Of a stretch of 64,000 nucleotides of DNA, positions 57,844 through 64,000 are shown piece after piece. The notes beneath the pieces are model-generated. The model ran no database searches, was not told the DNA's origin, and was given only the letters and a program-made list of their open reading frames with translations. This stretch comes from Variovorax brevis (GTDB lineage: Bacteria; Pseudomonadota; Gammaproteobacteria; Burkholderiales; Burkholderiaceae_C). Numbering within the stretch: position 1 is the stretch's first letter; the number at the start of each line of letters is the position of its first letter. Location of the stretch: contig NZ_JASZYG010000006.1 of NCBI RefSeq assembly GCF_030317105.1, positions 310,001-374,000 on the forward strand. Direction: 5' to 3'. The position numbers and the translations under genes are program-made.

Positions 57844-60240
57844 TCACAAGGCGATCAGTCGTGTCGATATTGCATCGCCATAGCCGGCCCAATCCTGAAT
57901 GTCGCGACCGATGGCTTCGAGCGAAAGCTTGCTCAGCAAGCCTGATTCTGTCGCCAAGCGCTCCATCGATGCAGCAACCGCCTGCGGATCAGTCATATCC
58001 GTAGTCAGACAGCCACCAGGCGCAGCCAACTCGGCCATGACTCCGCCATAGTGGCAAATACAAGGCTTGCCCATCCACAGGCTTTCCATGATCGGTAGCC
58101 CGAATCCTTCCACTACCGAGGGATACACCGTGAAGGCGGCGCGCTCGAATTCACTTGCCAAGTCGCAGTCCGGCAACAAGCCCGACCAGACAATGCTCGC
58201 GTCTTCTCCTACGACTCTCTGCAACCACGAAGCCAGATCGTCGGCCTCTGCAAATCGATGCCCCACCAGCACCAGTTTGAGTGGCAAATCGGGGCGCCGG
58301 CTTTTCAGCAATTGATAGGCTTGGACCAAGGTCCTGTGATTCTTGCGCGGCTCAATGCTGCATACGCAAAGGATCGTGATGACATCGCCGGCGGTTAACT
58401 CTGGCCGGCGGTAAGAACTCCTCGCCACAGCGCTGAATTGCCCGGGGAGTTGAACCGCCTCTCCCGCCGGTTTGGGGAGGCCGCTGCGCCGGGCATATAC
58501 CCGAAACTGCTTCAGACTCTCATTCGAGATGGACCAGACGGCGTCCGCCGAGGCGAGCGCCTCGAGATACTCTGGAAAGCGTTCGACGACCTCTCTGGCG
58601 CAGAACAAAGGGTGCGACATGGGAATCACGTCGTAGAGCAAGCCGGCGACGGCCAAACCCCTGGCACGCGCCCACAAGAAGCGCTTTTGCACGGCACCGT
58701 CGAGGATGACTTCGGGAAGCAACAAAACGGCACGCTTTTGATGGCCGAACATGGAGAGGCAACTGTCCAGCGTCGAGAACGCCTGCTGTAGTTCACCGCC
58801 GTTGGGGCCATCGAATGTCGCCAAGACACCGCCTTCCGAAGCCGACAACAAGCGGTAGTAGTCCAGTGCAGGATCCCAGCGTACGAAGACAGGGAAGATC
58901 CCGCGTATTTGCTGCAGCGCCTGACACAGTCTGCGGGTTACGCGGATGACGCCAGGGTTTGCGGGGTCGATGGACGAGCAGGTGCAATCGATGATGACGA
59001 GTCTTGGAAGCTGTTCCAGCCAGCGTTGTGCATCTACGTCAATGGGCACAGCGGGAAGGGCAAGGACTCGCGCAAGTGCTTCATCGTATTTGATGAGAGT
59101 CGCTCGCCAGCTGAAGGCACTCCGAAATCGCTCAAGCCGGCCTTCGACCTTGATATGCGGGGGCCACCCTTCCCGAAGGATGCGGACAGCCTTGGACGCC
59201 ATGTCGTCCGGGCGCGCACACAGCATGCAAGGATCGAGGACGACTTCAGCGTGTGCGGCCAGGCTGAACGCAAGAGCGGGTATCCCCAACCACTGCATTT
59301 CCGCCAGAGGAAGGTTGAATCCTTCCCACAAAGAGAGCGACAACCCCAATTTGCACTGGCGCATGATGCTTAAAAGGGCCAAGTCGCTCACGAAACCAAG
59401 GAACACGACGGCATCCGCAATTGCCGGAGGTATCGTGAACTCGCCTTCGCGCGCCAAGACCAGCATGCGCGCCTCGGGAACCTGAGCGTGAATCCTCTCG
59501 AAGACCTCCAGCGCCGCAGGACTGTTCTTGTAGCCAGTGGCCTCATAGCGCCCCAGCAACATGACGAACTGCTGTCCAGTTTCAGCCATTGCTTGAATCT
59601 TGGCGTTTGCAACATCATCGACGTCCCCACCATCCGGTGATTCGAACATCGGGGTTTCCAGATGATCTGCCCCGAGCAGGATGGTCTCGACTCCATGGCG
59701 ACTGCCTCGATCGGGAAGTGTTTGACTCTCGGCGATGAACCCGCTGATCGGGAATACCGCGCTGAATTTTGGCAATGCTGCGGCACGAATCCGTCGGAGT
59801 TCACGCTGCGTCGGCAGACCGAGCGGCGTCATCCCATCGTGAGGTACGGCTCCGGCATCAATGAATACTGATCGAACATTGCGATCGGCACAGACGGACG
59901 CTGCGGAGAAAAATGGCCATCCACCACTGATGAGAACGTCTGGCGCGCCATCAGCAAAGAGTTCGCGACTCCAACCCGCTCGTAGGAGATCGGCTGCGCG
60001 CGCTTCTGCCTCCTGAATCGAGAGACTCCCTATCCCGTCTAGGATGTGCAATTGCGGTGAAATCCTTTCGACCATCGACCTGTCGCAACGCAGACAGACG
60101 AAGGTCACGCGGTGGCCCTGGCGCACAAGACTTTGCCCAAGGAGCAGCAAAAGGCGATCGACACCAAAACGCGGCAGGAGCCTTTCGTTGCAGATAACGA
60201 AATGTCGAACGCTCCCGATATTTACCAGGGCTGAAGTCAT
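57844..60240 (-). CDS. Tandem GT4 glycosyltransferase
   Basis: A 798-aa protein with two GT-B modules. Module 1 (about 12-395) has VLISGGWPFFSAASVCADRN, LLGRYEATGYKNSPAALEVF and E306-GFNLPLA-E314. Module 2 (about 412-790) begins LVIIDCTCSSIDPANPGVIR, the same type of entry segment as the C-terminal modules of the 47790 and 52937 proteins, then LLYDVIPMSHPLF, CSIEPRKNHRTLVQAYQLLK and E711-GFGLPIM-E719. ATG 60240 overlaps the stop of the upstream glycosyltransferase gene (ATGA). It is likely cytoplasmic and adds two residues or a repeated linkage. Confidence 0.87.
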   Translation of the reverse strand: MTSALVNIGSVRHFVICNERLLPRFGVDRLLLLLGQSLVRQGHRVTFVCLRCDRSMVERISPQLHILDGIGSLSIQEAEARAADLLRAGWSRELFADGAPDVLISGGWPFFSAASVCADRNVRSVFIDAGAVPHDGMTPLGLPTQRELRRIRAAALPKFSAVFPISGFIAESQTLPDRGSRHGVETILLGADHLETPMFESPDGGDVDDVANAKIQAMAETGQQFVMLLGRYEATGYKNSPAALEVFERIHAQVPEARMLVLAREGEFTIPPAIADAVVFLGFVSDLALLSIMRQCKLGLSLSLWEGFNLPLAEMQWLGIPALAFSLAAHAEVVLDPCMLCARPDDMASKAVRILREGWPPHIKVEGRLERFRSAFSWRATLIKYDEALARVLALPAVPIDVDAQRWLEQLPRLVIIDCTCSSIDPANPGVIRVTRRLCQALQQIRGIFPVFVRWDPALDYYRLLSASEGGVLATFDGPNGGELQQAFSTLDSCLSMFGHQKRAVLLLPEVILDGAVQKRFLWARARGLAVAGLLYDVIPMSHPLFCAREVVERFPEYLEALASADAVWSISNESLKQFRVYARRSGLPKPAGEAVQLPGQFSAVARSSYRRPELTAGDVITILCVCSIEPRKNHRTLVQAYQLLKSRRPDLPLKLVLVGHRFAEADDLASWLQRVVGEDASIVWSGLLPDCDLASEFERAAFTVYPSVVEGFGLPIMESLWMGKPCICHYGGVMAELAAPGGCLTTDMTDPQAVAASMERLATESGLLSKLSLEAIGRDIQDWAGYGDAISTRLIAL

Positions 60241-61976
60241 GGCCAGTTGTCGGGACACCGAAGGTGAAAAGACTCTTGGGGGGCGAGCGCAGTCAGCATT
60301 TCCGCACCACCCCGTGCATTTTTTGAACGCGCAATTGGCATCGGATCTGCGGCCATTTTTGCGAGGACCCACCGCATCTCGATTTCCTGTTCGACGGTCG
60401 TCACACCACCAAAGAGTCGACCCACTGCCACGATTGGTCCGCAAGCGCTTGAGGAGATGATCGGAATTCCCCATCGCAAGGCTTTCGCCGCGGGAGCGAA
60501 GGCTGTGTCCGCCCCCCAATTCCAGAATGCAGCGGCCTCCTCCCACGCCTCGGCCGGCAACCACTCATGCCAAGCCAATCGAACGCGGCGCCCGCCGGCG
60601 ACCGCGTCTTCAGCCTGATGCAAATTCTCACAGGCCGAATACGCGTCCAAGTCCGGCACAGGGCCGGCGCAGATGATCAATGGATCCGATGGTGCCGTAA
60701 TGGGCTGGGACAAAACTTTCTTGTACTCCGCCAGTATTGCCTCTGTCGTGACCTCTTCGTCGAAATGATTACGTCTAGCGAGATTGGCGTCCCCTTCCTT
60801 CACCGCTCGTTCAGGGTCTTCCACGTAGCCCCGCATGGCGCTAGCCAACTGCTGGGGAGCGGATGGCGGAACGAGCATGCCTGTTCGGCCCTGCTCGACG
60901 AGGGCGCCGACCCCGCCAACGTCTGTCGCGAGTTGTGCAGTGCCTGCAGCAATGGCCTCCAGCAGCGAAACCGGCTCGTTCTCGGGCCAACGCGAAGGCA
61001 AGATCACGACATCACTTCGACTCATCAGTTCAAGGACGCGCGCGCGTGGCACGCGGCCCACGCACTTCACGAATTCGCTAAGTCCGAATTCCCTGATCTG
61101 GGCTTCAACAGTCGGCCTCAAATGACCATCGCCAGCAATAGTCACCTCCCAACCAAACGCCAGTTGTGGCATCGCGGCCAAGCGCCTAGCCGCCTCGATG
61201 AGGTCCGTGATGCCCTTGTGCTCGCCGAGATAGGCAACGCACAGGAAGCGGACGACGGAGGTGCGCGATCGCACCATATCCCTGAACGGACTTAAATCAA
61301 TGCCATTTGAGATGACAGAGAGACGATTCCGCTTGATCACGCCCGCCTGCACATACGAATTAGCGAGTGCCTGGCTCGGCGAGATCACTCTCGAAGCGTG
61401 ATTGAAACACCATGCTACAAAATCTCGTCGCAGACGCATCGGAAGTGCGTGGTGCACGTCATGCGGACGAATTGCTCTGTCGCAATGGGTCCCACACTCT
61501 TCGGTATTCCTGCACGTCGTGCCATCGACCCGCAGCATCGTGCCGCGATAGCACAGCCCCCACAAGTCATGCAACGTCAACACCGTTGGAATACCCCTTC
61601 GGCTAGCCAAGGGAACAAGATCGGCGCCCAAACCGGCCACGTTGTGAAAATGAACAAGATCAGGCCGTGCGGCGTTCAGCACCGCCTTGAATTGCTCGGC
61701 CGTACGCGCGTTTCGAAAATTTTCTTCTGACGCGAAGGATGCGATGGAAGTTCGCCAAACGACCAGGCCATCTGCGCACTCCCGCTCGAGCCGCCCCAAC
61801 CCGGCTTCATCCTCCTCAATCCGTCCAGCAAAGACGCTGACATCGTGGCCTAGCGCCCTCAGACCAAGCGCTTGACGTTGCGCAACAACTTCCGCACCCC
61901 CGATAAAATACGGTGGAAAGAGATTGCTGACGATAAGAATTCGAAGCGGACGCCCAATCGGACCGGAATGGTTCAC
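60237..61976 (-). CDS. GT4 glycosyltransferase with extra C-terminal domain
   Basis: A 579-aa protein. The GT-B module covers about residues 10-405: RILIVSNLFPPYFIGGAEVV with the G-G-A-E acceptor loop, HFHNVAGLGADLVPLA, VISNGIDLSPF, and a donor motif ENEPVSLLEAIAAGTAQLA (E-x7-E). The middle has a Cys-rich insertion (CRNTEECGTHCDRAI) typical of this subgroup and probably metal-linked. Residues 415-579 are a separate domain with an alternating alpha/beta pattern (DPLIICAGPVPDLDAYSACE; AFAPAAKALRWGIPIISSSA), perhaps a remnant donor half. It precedes and overlaps the tandem GT4 gene. Confidence 0.85.
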   Translation of the reverse strand: MNHSGPIGRPLRILIVSNLFPPYFIGGAEVVAQRQALGLRALGHDVSVFAGRIEEDEAGLGRLERECADGLVVWRTSIASFASEENFRNARTAEQFKAVLNAARPDLVHFHNVAGLGADLVPLASRRGIPTVLTLHDLWGLCYRGTMLRVDGTTCRNTEECGTHCDRAIRPHDVHHALPMRLRRDFVAWCFNHASRVISPSQALANSYVQAGVIKRNRLSVISNGIDLSPFRDMVRSRTSVVRFLCVAYLGEHKGITDLIEAARRLAAMPQLAFGWEVTIAGDGHLRPTVEAQIREFGLSEFVKCVGRVPRARVLELMSRSDVVILPSRWPENEPVSLLEAIAAGTAQLATDVGGVGALVEQGRTGMLVPPSAPQQLASAMRGYVEDPERAVKEGDANLARRNHFDEEVTTEAILAEYKKVLSQPITAPSDPLIICAGPVPDLDAYSACENLHQAEDAVAGGRRVRLAWHEWLPAEAWEEAAAFWNWGADTAFAPAAKALRWGIPIISSSACGPIVAVGRLFGGVTTVEQEIEMRWVLAKMAADPMPIARSKNARGGAEMLTALAPQESFHLRCPDNWP

Positions 61977-61987
61977 AGGCCGGGCTC

Positions 61988-62647
61988 TCAGTGCGGCTGG
62001 CCGCCCGCTGTCGCACCGTGAAGTGCCCGTACCGTATCGGCCGCACCCGCAGAAATGCTGAGTTCGCCGTGTCGAGGGCTGGAATTCAGGTAAGCCAGCC
62101 CCAAACCACCCCAGACTTCCCCACCCCTAATCTGGCCCGGAACAAAATCAAGCTCCACGGCATGGACATACGGACAACTCGCCCAGTCCGCGCTCGCCAT
62201 CCCGCGACGGCACTCTGGATTGCCACTATCATGCATTACGATAAACATTGGCCCAGCCGGCAAAAAGCGTCTGTGAATTATCCGTTCAATGTCTCGCCGA
62301 ACGCCCGCTGCGCTGTGGTCCGCGTCAATCAGGACCAAGTCGAGGCCAATGCTCTTCGCGTCGAGTTCACTTAAGAGATCGGTCAGCACCGTCTCCGGCG
62401 CGCCGATGCGAAGATCAACATTTTTTGGCACGGCAAATCGCCCGGGCACCTCCGGATCGATATCACACGCCCATACATGTTGAGCAAATTTTGCAATCAG
62501 AGAAAGGCTGCCTCCATGGTAGACGCCAACTTCTAGGACATTCTTGGGGCGCACTTGAGCCAGCAGCCCCATTAACGCCATGCGCTCACTATTGAGCATC
62601 TGCCAATTGGCAGTCGGAAGGCCCGGGTATAGCACTTCTTCCAACAT
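61988..62647 (-). CDS. Class I methyltransferase (CmcI/cephalosporin hydroxylase-like)
   Basis: A 219-aa protein. NVLEVGVYHGGSLSLIAKFA (36-55) is the SAM-binding motif I, VWACDIDPEVPGRF gives the acidic strand-2 residue, and LDLVLIDADHSAAGVRRDIE is the conserved D-A-D-H segment of Methyltransf_24/CmcI proteins, with MHDSGNPECRRG near the end. Such proteins in glycan loci are thought to O-methylate sugars. It is 11 bp upstream of the GT4 gene and in the same operon. The acceptor is unknown. Confidence 0.82.
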   Translation of the reverse strand: MLEEVLYPGLPTANWQMLNSERMALMGLLAQVRPKNVLEVGVYHGGSLSLIAKFAQHVWACDIDPEVPGRFAVPKNVDLRIGAPETVLTDLLSELDAKSIGLDLVLIDADHSAAGVRRDIERIIHRRFLPAGPMFIVMHDSGNPECRRGMASADWASCPYVHAVELDFVPGQIRGGEVWGGLGLAYLNSSPRHGELSISAGAADTVRALHGATAGGQPH

Positions 62648-62694
62648 TAGTTGGGCTCCTTATAACTCATCAAAATGACTATTGACTGATTTTC

Positions 62695-63972
62695 TCAGCG
62701 TCTCGCCGAAATCTCAAACTCGAAACATCGACCATTTCGACGGCCTCTAACGGGTATTTCGATACTTTCAAAGCCGGCCTCGTGAATAAGCGATGTCAGA
62801 CTATCAGGAGTTAGCAAGTTAAAGTGGAAGTCACCGCCATAGTCCTGGCTTCCAAAAAGGACTTCGCGAAAGTCTTCAAATGCGTAGGCACCTTCGGTCA
62901 CTGCCTTCAACATTGCCTCACCGTCCGGCACAATGGCACGAAGGGTGCCGCCAGAGCGTAATAGACCACGCCAATGAGGGAGCAACCGTCGGCGCAACTC
63001 TTCTTGCGGAAAATGTTCAACGAGGTGGGATGAAAAGACTTCATCGACTGTCCCAGGCTCAAATGGAAGCGAACCTACATCCGCAACGACATCCACACCA
63101 GGGACATCGCGGGCGTCCACATTGACATAGTCCGGCATGGCAATGTGCCCGCATCCAAGGTTAATCTTGAATTTCCCATTTTGCAGGGCTTGTTCCACTT
63201 TTGTTGGATTGAGAACATTAGCAACAACCTCTCCCGAGACGCCGGTGGTCCGTACCGTTCGACCGACCCCATAGTTCAATTCAAATAAAAATTCGCGCCG
63301 TACGAATTCGATGCGATCCAACACGAATCGCAGAGTGTTGTCCACCTGAGCATCCCGCGCTGCCAGCTCCTTGCGCAGTGGACCCGTCGAATCCGCAACA
63401 ACCTTCAACCGCTCCGGATTCGCTACTTCGGAGGTGCGTTCCTCCACATGTTGGAGTCGCACAGTCAAGTCCTCGATCCTAAATGCCCGAGACTCAGCCG
63501 TTTCAAGTCGAGACCGAAGCTCTTCAACGCCCCGCCATCGACCAACCAAATCCTTTAAATGCGTCGCATCTTTTTCAATTCCTTCAAGTTTCTCCAGCAA
63601 TTGCTCAACTTTGTGAAAGCGTGCATCAGCTCTTTCGACACGCGACTCGAGTTCCATGAGGTGCTGCACACGTCTTTCAGATGACTCAACCTTCACAGCC
63701 AGTTCGTCGGCCTTTTGCACGCCTTCTTCAATAGTCGATATGTCGTTTCGCACGCGCAACCACACGCGTGCCAAATCGTCGATCGTGCGCTGACGACGAT
63801 TTCCCTCCTGCTGAAGTTGGCTGATTTGCAACTGAAACTGTCCCAGCCTGCCATCTAGTTGACCGATCTGCGGCTGTAATAGTGCAATGGGGCGATTGAG
63901 GCGAAATAGCAATGGACGCAACACGGGTCGTGCAAGCGCCTTCAACGACTGCTTGAAAGTAACGCGCGTCAT
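62695..63972 (-). CDS. Coiled-coil methyltransferase
   Basis: A 425-aa protein. Residues about 34-215 are a long heptad-type coiled coil rich in Glu, Arg, Leu and Val (VESSERRVQHLMELESRVER; LRSRLETAESRAFRIEDLTV). Residues 268-425 are a class I methyltransferase: KINLGCGHIAMPDYVNVDAR, VFSSHLVEHFPQEELRRRL, LRAIVPDGEAML, FHFNLLTPDSLTSLIHEAGF. The N-terminus is basic with RPVLRPLLFRLNRP, which could touch membrane. A coiled coil attached to a methyltransferase recalls WbdD-type chain terminators, though the domain order here is reversed. It is the first gene of the minus-strand group seen in the window. Confidence 0.83.
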   Translation of the reverse strand: MTRVTFKQSLKALARPVLRPLLFRLNRPIALLQPQIGQLDGRLGQFQLQISQLQQEGNRRQRTIDDLARVWLRVRNDISTIEEGVQKADELAVKVESSERRVQHLMELESRVERADARFHKVEQLLEKLEGIEKDATHLKDLVGRWRGVEELRSRLETAESRAFRIEDLTVRLQHVEERTSEVANPERLKVVADSTGPLRKELAARDAQVDNTLRFVLDRIEFVRREFLFELNYGVGRTVRTTGVSGEVVANVLNPTKVEQALQNGKFKINLGCGHIAMPDYVNVDARDVPGVDVVADVGSLPFEPGTVDEVFSSHLVEHFPQEELRRRLLPHWRGLLRSGGTLRAIVPDGEAMLKAVTEGAYAFEDFREVLFGSQDYGGDFHFNLLTPDSLTSLIHEAGFESIEIPVRGRRNGRCFEFEISARR

Positions 63973-64000
63973 GGATAGCCCTTCAGTGAACTACCAAGCA

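Noticed and set aside
1..64000. CRISPR arrays, tRNA or rRNA genes, IS elements
   Set aside because: No regularly spaced direct repeats, tRNA-like or rRNA segments, or transposase motifs were recognised on either strand; a covariance-model scan was not possible.

Overview
The window is high-GC DNA, most likely from a betaproteobacterium of the Comamonadaceae (Variovorax/Acidovorax-like). This is judged from gene content (orphan Bug solute-binding protein, SlmA, DUF2501, CaiB-type CoA-transferase, FadN-type beta-oxidation enzyme), gene order and GC-rich palindromic intergenic repeats. No rRNA, tRNA, CRISPR array, insertion sequence or replication origin was seen.

0-2.3 kb: the 5' part of an Atm1-type ABC exporter (minus strand, running off the window) faces a YciA-like acyl-CoA thioesterase, a GNAT acetyltransferase and a small hypothetical gene. 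2.3-13.6 kb: a minus-strand fatty-acid/acyl-CoA operon, tetR - acyl-CoA dehydrogenase - DUF2147 - FadN-like enzyme - DUF559 - thiolase - alpha/beta hydrolase - thioesterase - SDR - DsbA-fold isomerase - crotonase. The DUF559 gene is bracketed by perfect 37-bp inverted repeats and looks like an insertion. A secreted beta-lactamase-fold serine hydrolase follows.

15.1-24.1 kb: a sugar-acid regulon in two divergent arms. The minus arm has a 2,4-diketo-3-deoxy-acid hydrolase (FAH) and two SDRs. The plus arm has a GntR/FCD regulator, a TRAP transporter (DctPQM), a UxaA-type dehydratase and an Ldh2-type dehydrogenase. A 9-bp perfect inverted repeat between the arms is a good operator candidate. 24.3-25.2 kb: a periplasmic protein with a C-terminal Ivy (lysozyme inhibitor) domain.

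25.2-34.7 kb: a LysR gene faces a tightly overlapping operon of intradiol dioxygenase, citryl-CoA-lyase-like enzyme, CaiB CoA-transferase, Bug binding protein and a branched-chain-type ABC importer whose permease LivM and ATPase LivG are fused. This enzyme set matches no standard pathway I know and is the best candidate here for an undescribed catabolic route. 34.8-38.1 kb: DUF2501, slmA, galE and argB.

38.2-64 kb: a surface-polysaccharide locus. It has a WecA/WbpL-like initiating transferase, two GT2 enzymes, manC, wzm-wzt, gmd-rmd, four large GT4-family glycosyltransferases (three with more than one GT module) and four methyltransferase genes. The ManC-Gmd-Rmd set makes GDP-D-rhamnose and Wzm/Wzt exports the chain, so the product is probably a D-rhamnose-containing, ABC-exported O-antigen or capsule, comparable to the Pseudomonas A-band. 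Unusual parts are a chimeric glycosyltransferase with a deleted domain half, small basic ORFs placed directly before two giant glycosyltransferases, a tandem FkbM protein and a coiled-coil methyltransferase that could act as a chain-length ruler.
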